A stretch of 64,000 nucleotides of DNA from contig NZ_CP152020.1 of NCBI RefSeq assembly GCF_038624605.1, positions 372,001 through 436,000 on the forward strand, in the 5' to 3' direction. Each line of letters opens with the position of its first letter. Within the stretch, counting starts at the first letter, position 1. The notes under the pieces were generated by a model. The model was not told the DNA's origin. It worked only from the letters and a program-made list of their open reading frames with translations, and did no database searches. The position numbers and the translations under genes are program-made. The stretch is from Psychrobacillus sp. FSL K6-4046. Its GTDB lineage: Bacteria > Bacillota > Bacilli > Bacillales_A > Planococcaceae. Below, one piece after another: positions 1-9,500 of the stretch.

Positions 1-13
1 AGTAGCCACTGAA

Positions 14-1642
14 TTGGAAAACGGGTTCAAAGCTATTAATAACCAAACAAGAGAGTTATTAATTGTTGGGACAAATCAGAAACACCAACTTACCAATTTA
101 GAGAAACAAATTAAGGACATTTCCGCTGAATCTGGTGACTTTGAAGGCCTTCCAACACAAGAGACTCTTGAAACCAGCTTATTAGATAAACAAAAAAAGA
201 GAGCTGCTCTGGATGAAACAATGGAGAAAGTATCTGTTTACAGTGCGAAGTTAGGCCACAAAAAGGCTGAATTAGAGAAGCTTAAAACTCAACTTCAGGA
301 GAAAGAAGATATTCTACAAAAAAATGAACAAGAAGCTAAGATGGTAAATGCAGAAGGTCTAGACCAGGAAAAGCGCTTAAGGATTTTAGATGAAATCATA
401 CTCCAAAATCCAGAAAATGCGTTAAAGAAATTGGAAGAGAGCTACACAGCATTAGAACAAGAAAGTGCGCAGATACACATTGAATTAGAGCGCCTACCTA
501 TAACTCAAGCTCTTCAAACGGAATGGTTTTCTCTTTTACAGGAAGCTAACGATCATGACTTAGATGAGATAAGAAAGCTATATGTGCGTCATGCGAATGT
601 GATTGGGACTACTTGTGTTGCATCTGCTAGAAAAGAATTTATGGAGAATTATCCAACCTTCGATGTTGTCATCATTGACGAGGTATCCAAAGCTACACCA
701 CCAGAACTCTTGTTGCCGATGTTAAAAGGAAAGAAGATTATTCTAGTAGGTGATCATCATCAGCTTCCTCCATTAGTTGGAGAGGATACGTTAGATGAAA
801 CGCTTCAGGCTATTCTTGAAGAAAGCGATAGCTTCGAAGAAAAAGAAGAGTTGAAAAAGTTGCTCAAAGAGTCTCTTTTCGAACGTCTCTTCAAAAATTT
901 ACCTAAGAGCAATAAAACAATGCTAGCGATTCAATATCGAATGCATGAGAGTATTATGGAAACTATTACGCCGTTTTATGAGGAAGAGAACTACAGGTTA
1001 CAATGTGGCCTAACCGATTCTGATGCGATGAGGGACCATTTATTAGATTCTGAGATTGTCAAAAGAACCGACCATCTTCTATGGGTTGATATGCCTAATG
1101 AAAAACGATACTTTGAAGAACGTATGAAGGACGGTAAGAGTAGATTCAATCAAGCTGAGCTCGATTCAATTAGAAAGATTCTCATTGACTTGGACAAAGC
1201 TACAGAGAAAGCTAAGCAAGAGGGAAGAATGGAGCAACATGAAAAGAAAAGCATTGGAGTTATTAGCTTCTATGGTGAACAAGTAAAAAGAATTGATCGA
1301 CTCATTCAACAGGAAATGAACTTAAAGCATTTGCATTTTAGAACTGGAACGGTAGACAAGTTTCAAGGAATGGAAATGGACGTCATCCTTTTGAGCATGG
1401 TACGTAACAACCAGGACAAGAGTGGAGACATTGGATTTGCTAATGATTATCGTCGACTGAATGTAGCATTATCTCGTGCTAGAGAGCTGCTAGTCATAGT
1501 AGGCAGTGTGGAAATGTTTACGAAACGAGCTAAGCAAAAAAGCTCCAGAGAAATGTATGGTCGTTTAAAAACAATAGTAAAACAGAAGGAAGGCTTTCGT
1601 AATCCAGAAGTGATTGGACAAGGGAGTCGCATAGGAGTTTAA
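14..1642 (+). CDS. SF1 DNA2/NAM7-type helicase, 3' part (5'-truncated by window)
   Basis: The frame is open back to base 2, so the gene starts upstream of the window and this is only its C-terminal part; the TTG at 14 is not a convincing start. The first ~170 residues are charged and coiled-coil-like. Then come superfamily-1 helicase motifs: Walker B VVIIDEVSKAT (~residue 216), motif III GDHHQLPP, motif IV IQYRMHES, motif V TVDKFQGMEMDVILLS and motif VI RRLNVALSRAR. The Walker A loop must lie upstream. The family comprises ATP-dependent RNA or DNA helicases of the AAA_11/AAA_12 type. The stop is 2 bases before the next gene, so the two are very probably co-transcribed. Family assignment is firm; the cellular role is unknown. 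Confidence 0.85.
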   Translation: MENGFKAINNQTRELLIVGTNQKHQLTNLEKQIKDISAESGDFEGLPTQETLETSLLDKQKKRAALDETMEKVSVYSAKLGHKKAELEKLKTQLQEKEDILQKNEQEAKMVNAEGLDQEKRLRILDEIILQNPENALKKLEESYTALEQESAQIHIELERLPITQALQTEWFSLLQEANDHDLDEIRKLYVRHANVIGTTCVASARKEFMENYPTFDVVIIDEVSKATPPELLLPMLKGKKIILVGDHHQLPPLVGEDTLDETLQAILEESDSFEEKEELKKLLKESLFERLFKNLPKSNKTMLAIQYRMHESIMETITPFYEEENYRLQCGLTDSDAMRDHLLDSEIVKRTDHLLWVDMPNEKRYFEERMKDGKSRFNQAELDSIRKILIDLDKATEKAKQEGRMEQHEKKSIGVISFYGEQVKRIDRLIQQEMNLKHLHFRTGTVDKFQGMEMDVILLSMVRNNQDKSGDIGFANDYRRLNVALSRARELLVIVGSVEMFTKRAKQKSSREMYGRLKTIVKQKEGFRNPEVIGQGSRIGV

Positions 1643-1644
1643 AG

Positions 1645-2394
1645 ATGCAATCATTACAAAAACGCTTAGAAAAAGAAATTTACCAAAATTCTAAGGTGAA
1701 AATAATGGAATCACTAAATTGGTGTGTTCCAGTCCATACAATTGAAGTGGAATATAAACGAGTGAAGCGTACAAAAATGGACGTACTGATGAAAATGATG
1801 TTAATCTCCTTTCAAAAAACGAATATTAACACCTCGGCCCAGCTTAGTGAATTGTTGATGGTGGAGCAGCTATTCATCGATGATTTAATAGAGGTTATGA
1901 GAAAGTCAGGTTTAATAGAAAAAAGAGAAGCTAATATTGTACTAACGGCAAAAGGTAAACAACAACTAGAACAGGGAATCTTCGAAGAGGAGCAGGATCC
2001 TGGGACACATCATATACTGTTTAGTCCTACCCATAATAATTTTTTAACCGGAGATATAAAGCCTGCCTCAGAAGGTGAGGAGCTGCTCCAGGTGTATAGA
2101 TACGCTAAAGATGAAAAAAAGCTGGCTATAGAACAAGCAATTCTGTTAGACGCTCTACATCAATCTAACATGGAAGATCATGAAGGAGAGGAATTAATAA
2201 TCATCTCCGAAATTATCTCGTCTACTGAAATGTACATTGATGATATCCCGTGCTTAGAATACATTGTCTATAATGAGCAGGAGGACCTGTTTTTCGCAAG
2301 AGTATGGAATACGCTGACCGATCAATGGGACGAAGCACTAGAAACGCAGTTAAATGAAAAAGAACGACTGCGTTGGAGAGAGAAATTTTTATAA
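1645..2394 (+). CDS. winged-helix-like protein coupled to the helicase, unknown function
   Basis: This 249-residue soluble protein starts with ATG 2 bases after the helicase stop. There is no separate promoter room, so it is translationally linked. Residues ~45-115 look like a winged-helix fold, with helices around MLISFQKTNINTSAQLSELL and then LIEVMRKSGLIEKREANIVL followed by LTAKGKQQLE, the usual end of such a domain. The C-terminal half is acidic, without recognisable catalytic motifs. No family is recognised with confidence. The pairing suggests a partner or DNA-binding adaptor for the helicase; that is inference. Confidence 0.7.
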   Translation: MQSLQKRLEKEIYQNSKVKIMESLNWCVPVHTIEVEYKRVKRTKMDVLMKMMLISFQKTNINTSAQLSELLMVEQLFIDDLIEVMRKSGLIEKREANIVLTAKGKQQLEQGIFEEEQDPGTHHILFSPTHNNFLTGDIKPASEGEELLQVYRYAKDEKKLAIEQAILLDALHQSNMEDHEGEELIIISEIISSTEMYIDDIPCLEYIVYNEQEDLFFARVWNTLTDQWDEALETQLNEKERLRWREKFL

Positions 2395-2416
2395 TCATTA
2401 TAAAAAAACTGAAGAT

Positions 2417-2456
2417 GCCCCCAGAGTTTTACAAACCGTAAAATTCTGGGGGCGTT
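2417..2456 (+). terminator. intrinsic terminator after the helicase pair
   Basis: A 16-bp stem (GCCCCCAGAGTTTTAC / GTAAAATTCTGGGGGC, one mismatch) encloses the loop AAACC and is followed by a short, weak T-rich stretch. It ends the helicase/winged-helix operon. Confidence 0.7.
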
Positions 2457-2551
2457 ATTATTGTCTGTAGAGCTCTTTGCAAATGACTTAATTATCACTA
2501 GTCATTGCATTATGTCGTGGGCCGGATGATAATCAGCTGATCTAACTTAAC

Positions 2552-3358
2552 CTATTTAGTTGTAGCCTTGTAATATTCCTCTATAGGTACAAACAAACCA
2601 ACCTTACCATGGCTTTCATGCTCCAGGGTAGCAAAAACAATACCAATAACAAGTCCTTCTTGATTAAATACCGGACTTCCACTATTGCCTCTGTACACAG
2701 GTGCCTCCATCATCATGATAGGTACATCCCAATCACTTAATTGGTAGGGTTCTATTAATGTTCCCTCATTGGCTATCCCTGTAAAGCGCAATGGATTGCC
2801 GATAAAGATGATAGGATCTCCTTGCTTAGCTTCCATTTGCTCAGCTAAGGTTAAATACGGGAAGTCTTCATTGCTGGAGACTTGCAAAACGGCTAAGTCA
2901 ATTTCGGGATAGGATTCTATCAAATCAGCTCGAAATCGCCCATCATCAGGGAAGCCGACAGTTATATTATTTTTGTCTTCAATTACATGATAATTGGTTA
3001 GAATGATCCCGTTTTCTGAAATGGAAAATCCAGTGCCTTTACTATCGTCTGTGAGAACAACTACAACCGATTTCTTATACTCTGCTATATTCTCCTGAGC
3101 TGATAGGCGAGCTGATGTTTTGACGAATTCAATAGCCGGAATGGAGTAAACCTGCAAGATAATACCAAAAGTATTAATAAATAAGACCAATGCCATCAAG
3201 TAAAAGATCCACTTTGGAAATGGGCGCTTTCGTGTAGGAAGGTTTTTTTCCTCTTTAGCTTTGAGCAGTGCCTCAGCTTGTGCCTCCAAAACTAATTGCT
3301 GCAATTCTTCATCATCAATATCCTCTTCCCATTTTTCCTTTTTTCGATCATCAGGCAT
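2552..3358 (-). CDS. membrane-anchored HtrA-like trypsin-type serine protease
   Basis: 268 residues from the ATG at 3358 (AAGGATGTGAG site upstream). The open frame continues to 3484, but that extension has no ribosome site. Order: an acidic, charged cytoplasmic head (~60 residues), one membrane span (~WIFYLMALVLFINTFGIIL), then an S1C trypsin-like domain with the His of NYHVIED, Asp of EIDLAVLQ and Ser of RGNSGSPV, so the catalytic triad is complete. There is no PDZ domain, unlike classical HtrA/DegP. It probably acts at the outer membrane face in protein quality control or signalling; substrates are unknown. Confidence 0.8.
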   Translation of the reverse strand: MPDDRKKEKWEEDIDDEELQQLVLEAQAEALLKAKEEKNLPTRKRPFPKWIFYLMALVLFINTFGIILQVYSIPAIEFVKTSARLSAQENIAEYKKSVVVVLTDDSKGTGFSISENGIILTNYHVIEDKNNITVGFPDDGRFRADLIESYPEIDLAVLQVSSNEDFPYLTLAEQMEAKQGDPIIFIGNPLRFTGIANEGTLIEPYQLSDWDVPIMMMEAPVYRGNSGSPVFNQEGLVIGIVFATLEHESHGKVGLFVPIEEYYKATTK

Positions 3359-3540
3359 CTTACTCACATCCTTACTGATTGCAACTTGTACATCTATTAT
3401 ACATAAATGTTGTCTATTAATTGGTAAGATAAGAATTAATTTCACTTGAAATATGAGTACAAAAGGTTTAATATATGAATACAAGCTGCATTGTGCGTAT
3501 GAATATTAAGTTTTAACCTTTATGCTGTAACAGGGAGTTT

Positions 3541-3734
3541 TATATAGAGCCGGAATGACAAGCTTCATTCTCTTTTAGACAATGAAGACATGCAAAGAAG
3601 GTATCTGCGAACACCCACTTTGAGGAGTGGTGGTTTAAAACTTTCATATAAGATACGGCAAAGGCGGCTTCCTAATAAGAATTTTATAGCAAGATATATA
3701 GACACTCTTACCAGAGATGGTAAGGGTGTTTTTT
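3541..3734 (+). ncRNA. candidate structured RNA ending in an intrinsic terminator
   Basis: This gene-free stretch has nested complementarity: AGCCG (3548-3552) with CGGCT (3665-3669) closes a domain holding hairpin GAATGA/TCATTC (3553-3570) and hairpin GTATCT/AGATAC (3601-3656), whose inner stem is CCACT/AGTGG. It ends with an 11-bp terminator stem (3702-3729) and six T. No protein gene fits. The size and long irregular hairpin resemble 6S-type or cis-regulatory RNAs, but I do not recognise a consensus. It could be a leader of the yocH-like gene, although that begins 224 bases after the terminator. Boundaries are approximate. Confidence 0.4.
3702..3734 (+). terminator. intrinsic terminator of the candidate RNA
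   Basis: ACACTCTTACC / GGTAAGGGTGT, an 11-bp stem with a 6-base loop and then TTTTTT. Its T tract marks plus-strand transcription from a region with no protein gene. Confidence 0.75.
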
Positions 3735-3957
3735 GTGTTAGATAAAGAAAAGCAATAAAGGGGAAATATGTCATCGACAGCAAATGAATATGAAGGAACA
3801 ATTAAAATTTTTAGAAAGATTTCAGCGAGTAGTCATTTGTAACATGCTGTTTTTTTCTGTCATAAATTTATTATCTCCCTAACACTATCCTGAAATACCT
3901 TTGTCATCTTAACATGTTAAGCTAGGGGTCGTTAGTGAAAAGGAGGAAATTCATTTT

Positions 3958-4686
3958 ATGAAAAAACACATTGTAGCACTAACTGCTATTGCGGCACTAT
4001 CAGTAGGAACAGCAGGACAAGCTTCTGCATCAAGTGTTCACACGGTAGAAAAAGGTGACACTCTTTGGTCAATTTCACAAGAGAATAACGTCAGTATAGA
4101 AAATATACAAGTATGGAACGATCTAGATTCAACAATTATATACCCATCACAACAATTACAGGTGGAGGAATCTACAGGAACTTATACAGTTGTTTCGGGA
4201 GACACTCTCTATGGTGTTGCGCTTATGCATGGGATGAGCGTTACCGAACTAATGACAAGTAACCAACTTATAGATGACTTAATACACCCCGGTGATAAGC
4301 TAGTCGTTAGTGGAGATAAGGTGCAGCCACAAGTGAGTGCATCTCAGAGTTCAGCTAATAGCTCAGCACCTAGTAAACCAGCAGCATCAACGGATGTAAA
4401 AGAATTAACCGTAACCGCTACTGCATACACTGCTTCCTGTGAAGGCTGTTCAGGAATTACTTCTACGGGGATTGACTTAAATGCGAACCCCAATCAAAAA
4501 GTGGTTGCAGTAGATCCTACTGTTATACCTCTTGGTTCCAAAGTTTGGGTTGAAGGTTATGGGGAAGCCATTGCTGGAGATATTGGAGGCGCAATAAAAG
4601 GAAATAAGATAGATGTTTACATGCCTTCTTATAATGATGCGATTAACTGGGGTCGTCAATCAGTGAAAGTTAAAATACTTGACTAA
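3958..4686 (+). CDS. yocH: secreted LysM-LysM-3D cell wall protein (YocH-like)
   Basis: 242 residues with a strong GGAGG upstream. A signal peptide (MKKHIVALTAIAALSVGTAG... ASA) is followed by two LysM repeats (HTVEKGDTLWSISQ ~28-70; YTVVSGDTLYGVAL ~76-118), a Ser/Pro/Ala linker and a C-terminal 3D domain (~148-242) with its conserved aspartates in VAVDP, GDIGG and KIDVYMP. This is the architecture of B. subtilis YocH, a WalR-regulated muralytic protein binding peptidoglycan. TGTAAC/TGTTTT half-site-like words near 3839 are too weak to call a WalR box. Alternative: another LysM-3D paralogue. Confidence 0.85.
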   Translation: MKKHIVALTAIAALSVGTAGQASASSVHTVEKGDTLWSISQENNVSIENIQVWNDLDSTIIYPSQQLQVEESTGTYTVVSGDTLYGVALMHGMSVTELMTSNQLIDDLIHPGDKLVVSGDKVQPQVSASQSSANSSAPSKPAASTDVKELTVTATAYTASCEGCSGITSTGIDLNANPNQKVVAVDPTVIPLGSKVWVEGYGEAIAGDIGGAIKGNKIDVYMPSYNDAINWGRQSVKVKILD

Positions 4687-4858
4687 AGTTTTAAAGATAA
4701 ACAAAAATATTATTTTATTGGATAAAAAAGGAATATTGTAGGTAGGTATTTGTTATTCGAAGGATAATAATTACACATAAAGTAATTTCAAACCCTTTTA
4801 TTCCATATTAATTACTAAATGTAATTAATTACTAGTAAATAAAAATGCTCATAATGGG

Positions 4859-4971
4859 TATAATATTGGTATGAGAAACAGTTGATAGCTGAAGAAGATC
4901 TCCCTTCGTCTTTCTCATCCGATTTTATATAAAAAATCGGGCCCCACTGTTGAAGAAGTGGGGCTTTTTTT
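4859..4971 (+). ncRNA. candidate small RNA with its own terminator
   Basis: A perfect TATAAT (4859-4864; no clear -35) precedes a stretch in which ATGAGAAA (4871-4878) pairs with TTTCTCAT (about 4911-4918), enclosing a pyrimidine-rich loop with CTCCCTTCG. Next come an AT-rich hairpin (CCGATTTT/AAAATCGG) and a GC-rich terminator. No reading frame is evident. The short, self-contained promoter-hairpin-terminator layout is that of a trans-acting sRNA, with the C-rich loop as possible seed. Expression is not proven. Confidence 0.4.
4941..4971 (+). terminator. intrinsic terminator
   Basis: GCCCCACT / AGTGGGGC stem with an 8-base loop followed by seven T. It lies 138 bases before the next gene and ends the candidate sRNA. 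Confidence 0.8.
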
Positions 4972-5109
4972 ATATTAAAAATAAAACAAGATAAGTATAT
5001 TGATTGGAGTAATTAGGCACTAAGTAAATTGATACCCTAAATCACGAATAATTTAAACTCAGCAGGGTACTTATACAGAATAATAAATGTTTAATGAGGT
5101 GATTAAAGT

Positions 5110-5874
5110 ATGAAATATCACTCAAAAATAAAAGAAGGCGGTTGGGATGACAGTCACCGTCAGTGGCCGCTTCCAAGCCTGCCTTGGGTAATGCAACAAA
5201 CTTGGAACGATCTCTTATTTGCACACTACCCGATTAAAATGGATAAACTACGAAGCTTAGTCCCAGAGGCCTTAACAATTGATTCTTTTGATGGTGTGGG
5301 ATGGATTGGCATTGTTCCTTTCCAAATTACCAAAAGCAGGATGAAGGCAGTACCACCGATTCCTGGAATATCAGCTTTTCCTGAACTTAATGTAAGAACG
5401 TACGTCTCAGTAGATGGTAAGCCAGGTGTGTATTTCATAAGCATGGATACCACCAATTTACTGGCGGTGAGTGGAGCAAGAACCTTATATCATTTGCCTT
5501 ACGTAGTAGCCGATATGAATGTCAGTTATAAAGAGGATTTTGTAAATTATGATAGTAAAAGATTAGATGATAGTGGAGCTCTTTTAAATTGTAGCTATAG
5601 GCCAATTTCAGATCCTTATTATCCACAAAAAGGTTCATTTGACGAATGGATGGCTGAACGCTATTGTCTATACACGGTAAATGGAAGTGAAGAAGTCAAA
5701 CGGTGTGACATTTTACATGAGCCATGGCAATTGCAAATAGCTGAAGCAGATTTTAATTTGAATACAATGTTATCTCATCAATCTATTTTTGTAGAAAACA
5801 ATGCACCTATTCTTCATTTTTCTAAGAGGAAGAAGGTCCGTATATGGCCACTTGTAAATCCCTATAAGGAATAA
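5110..5874 (+). CDS. yqjF: DUF2071 / YqjF-like protein
   Basis: 254 residues starting at ATG. The family signature runs through the protein: PWVMQQTWNDLLFAHYPI near residue 25, then VGWIGIVPFQI, NVRTYVSVDGKPGVYFISMDT and ARTLYHLPY. These match the DUF2071 (YqjF) family of uncharacterised cytoplasmic proteins related to acetoacetate-decarboxylase-like folds. No catalytic role is established. It stands alone between terminators, so is probably monocistronic. Confidence 0.8.
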   Translation: MKYHSKIKEGGWDDSHRQWPLPSLPWVMQQTWNDLLFAHYPIKMDKLRSLVPEALTIDSFDGVGWIGIVPFQITKSRMKAVPPIPGISAFPELNVRTYVSVDGKPGVYFISMDTTNLLAVSGARTLYHLPYVVADMNVSYKEDFVNYDSKRLDDSGALLNCSYRPISDPYYPQKGSFDEWMAERYCLYTVNGSEEVKRCDILHEPWQLQIAEADFNLNTMLSHQSIFVENNAPILHFSKRKKVRIWPLVNPYKE

Positions 5875-5880
5875 TGTGTA

Positions 5881-5913
5881 AGGAAGCAAATAACTCCATT
5901 TGCTTCCTTTTTT
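5881..5913 (+). terminator. intrinsic terminator after yqjF-like gene
   Basis: AGGAAGCAAA / TTTGCTTCCT, a perfect 10-bp stem with an 8-base loop and a T run. Confidence 0.9.
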
Positions 5914-6495
5914 GTGTTTTTTTAAAATGTCGGATTCTCTGCAAAATAGTGGAAATGTTTAAAAGGCACTATTCACGCAAAAAGAGTTGTTTAGAAAAAT
6001 AGTTAAACATTAATTTGTGTTGGGTATTAAGTAATGATTAAAAAATGGTTCTTAATAATCGTTGTAAATAATTAAAACGCATAAGAAACCTTTCATACTA
6101 TGCCCTTTTTTAATTTAATAATGAAAAGTATATATACCTAGAAGGTATTAAATGGAGTGATTAAGCAATAAAAAAGATCTCTATTTAGGTTAATTTATTC
6201 ATTTTTCAGAATAAACTAATTCTTACTGAAATTTTAAAATAACCTTGTCCTTTGAGAATAAAGGGTTTAAGAATTTTTTTAAAAATTTTGTCTCTCCCGA
6301 AAATATCTAAATACCTATAAAAAATAAGCGTAAAGTAGGCGTATACAATCAAATTGGAATATTTGAACTAGTTAGCGTCAAAATTCGACAAAAATCCTTT
6401 GAATTATAGTATATAGTTGTAAATACATCAAGAGCTTTTGTTCAGACACCATGGAATCTGTTTACCTAAACTTACAATTAGGAAAGGGGGAAAGG
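5914..6495. other. long AT-rich intergenic region upstream of the bpr-like gene
   Basis: About 580 bases with no credible reading frame and no hairpin family seen elsewhere in the window. It presumably carries the promoter and regulatory sites of the large protease gene; none could be assigned confidently. Confidence 0.5.
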
Positions 6496-6585
6496 GTGTT
6501 TTTGTGTTTCCTATGTGGTAAAGAACCTAGATTAGTAGGAGTAAAAGATCCAGCTAAAATCAGAGGAGGAATGAAAGTTGAGTAG
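6496..6585 (+). CDS. possible 29-residue leader ORF overlapping the protease start
   Basis: GTG start 5 bases after an AAAGGGGG purine block; the frame stays open for 29 codons (includes a CFLCGKEPRLVG segment) and ends at a TAG (6583-6585) that overlaps the TTG start of the protease by 8 bases. Such an overlap could couple translation. It may also be chance: the protease has its own good ribosome site inside this frame. Confidence 0.3.
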   Translation: MFLCFLCGKEPRLVGVKDPAKIRGGMKVE

Positions 6586-9500
6586 GAGCAGTAGACGAAC
6601 TAAACGAAACAAGGCCGTCAGTATCGCAGCAACTTTACTTATGACATTTTCACTGATCGCTCCCAATGTAGTTAGTGCAGAAGCGAACAGCAAATTGCAC
6701 CAGTCATTGCGAGATTCAAGTCCGAACAGTATTTCTGTCAAGGATAAAATGAGCAGTAGATTACTAGAAGACTTTAAAGAAGATGAAAAGGTTACTTTCT
6801 TGATAAAGTTTAAAGAAAAGGCTGACTCGGCAAAAGTAGCTTCAGAGGCTAGAAAAAATGCCGAGTCGAAAAATCTTTCAGCTCATAACACAAAGCTGAT
6901 TCAGAGGTCAGCAGTTGTGTCAGAACTAAAAACCACTTCCATGGAATCACAAGAAACTGTGATGGAGTTTCTTGAACAAGAAGTTTCCAAAGGAAATGCT
7001 AGCGATTTAGAATCTTATTATATCGTAAATGGGATGTCTGTAACAACGACAAAAGAAATTGCTGAAAAAATAGCTACTTTTCCTGAGGTAGAAAAGATAC
7101 TTCCCAATGAGACACGACAACTGTTTGTTACTAAAACAAAAGATGCAGTAGCACCTAAAGCAGAGGTCGCAAATGTAGAATGGAATATTGATCGAGTTAA
7201 GGCTCCACAAACTTGGGAAATGGGTATTGATGGATCAGGAACTGTAGTTGCGAGTATAGATACTGGCGTTCAATGGGATCACCCTGCTCTTAAAGAAAAA
7301 TATCGTGGTTATAACAAGGCTACAGGACAAGTCACTCATGACTTTAACTGGTTTGATGCGACTTCTTCAGCAAGTCCAACGCCATTCGATGATCAAGACC
7401 ATGGAACGCACGTAACAGGAACTATGGTAGGTAGTGAGCCAAACGGTTCTAACCAAATTGGTGTTGCTCCAGGTGCTAAGTATATTGCTGTTAAAGCATT
7501 TACAGCATCAGGTGGGTCTGACACAGATCTACTAGAAGCTGCACAATGGATATTAGCTCCAACTGATGCAAGTGGAAATACACGAGTAGATTTAGCTCCA
7601 GATGTTGTCAATAACTCATGGGGTGGCGGAGCAGGATTAGATGAGTGGTACCGCGATGTTGTCATTAACTGGCGTGCTGCTGAAATTTTCCCAGAATTTT
7701 CTGCAGGGAATACTACATTTACTAACCCTGGTGGACCTGGTTCTGTAGCGGCACCATCAAACTATCCTGAGTCTTTCGCAACTGGAGCGACGGATATTAA
7801 CAATATAGTTGGAAGCTTCTCTCTTCGCGGTCCATCACCATATGCTGAAATTAAGCCTGACATTTCAGCTCCTGGAGTAAACATTCGTTCTTCTGTCCCT
7901 GGTGGAGGGTATGAAGGTGGTTGGAATGGAACTTCTATGGCAGGACCAGCTGTATCTGGTGTAGTTGCATTACTCAAGCAAGTAAATTCAAATCTTACAG
8001 TAGATCAACTGGAAGAGATACTATTAAATACAGCCATTCCTTTAACAGATACCCAATATACAGAAGTACCAAACCATGGCTATGGATATGGTCTAGTAGA
8101 TGCTGAAGCAGCTGTAACTTCTATTTTAACTGGACTTGGTTCTTTAAAAGGGCAAGTTACTAAAGAAGGCGAAGACAACGCAGCGCCTGTACTTGAGCAC
8201 TCTGCTCCTGCTGAAACGTACGAAGGTATGGCATTAACATTAACTGCAAATGTAACAGATGATATCAGCGTATCTTCTGTAGTTTTAAACTACCAAGATG
8301 AAAATGGAGCTTGGCAAGAAATCGAAGCAGGTCGTTCATCTGGTGATTTTAAGTCTGGAGTATATACAGTAGTGGTCCCTGGAGATCTAATCACAGGCAC
8401 TTCCTTTAAATACACTTGGACTGCAACAGATTTTGGTAACAATGAAGTAACTAGTGAAGAATACACGGTACAAGTAAAACCAGGTATTACAGTGGGGTAC
8501 ACAGAGGATTTTGAAGCACAACCAACTGGATGGTATTCTTTTGGAAACCAAAACAGCTGGGAGTGGGGTGTACCAACATCTGGTCCTGGAAATGCTGCCT
8601 CTGGAGAAAAAGTATATGCTACTAATCTAAAAGGTCAGTATGCAAATAATATGAACGCAACACTTGTGGCACCTCCAATTGATTTGCCAGAAGGAAATTC
8701 ATATCTTCAGTTCAAGCAGTGGCATAATTTTGAACAAGCTTCATCTGGTACAGCTTGGGATTATGGACATATCGTTGTTTCTACTGACCAAGTAAACTGG
8801 ACACAGTTGCTAAGGGTTACAGGAATATCTACAGCATGGGGAGATGTAGAGGTAGACCTTTCTGAATATGCGGGTCAACGTATCTATCTTGGATTTAATG
8901 CATTTTCTGATGGAAGTGTACAAAGAGACGGTTGGTATATTGATGACGTAGCTTTAACGGATGTTTCTCAAACTGGTACTGTTTCAAAAGGAAAAGGCAA
9001 CAACAAAGGCAACACAGCTATCACAGGTGGTAAAGGAAATGATAACCAAAAAGATATCGATGTGAAAAAAGCACCGGTAGATCCAAATAAAATTAAGCCT
9101 GTTTTACCTGAACTAAAAGCGGCACCTCCAGTAGTGGAAGATACAAATGCTCCTACATTGCTCCCACTTGGTGCTCAAGTGAGCGTACTTGAAACAAATC
9201 GCTCTGTATATACAAACCCGGCCGATGGTTCATATTCCATGACCCATGCTGCAGGTACATTTACAGTAAAAGCAGAAGCTTATGGTTTCGAGTCTGAAGA
9301 AAAATCAGTAGTGATTGAAGCAGATGAAACAGCAACTGCAAACTTTACTTTAGATGAAGTTGAACAAAATACGATTAGCGGTACAATTACAGATGCTTCT
9401 ACAGGAGAAGGAATTGCTGGAGCAACTATTCTTCTAGTAGAGGATGCAAATATCTCACCAGTCGTTACTGATGAAAATGGTAACTATGAGATTACTGCAT

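Noticed and set aside
3565-3801. 78-codon minus-strand frame
   Set aside because: No ribosome site; overlaps the structured RNA and its terminator.
3839-3860. WalR box upstream of yocH-like gene
   Set aside because: TGTAAC and TGTTTT half-sites are 4 rather than 5 bases apart, and the second is imperfect.
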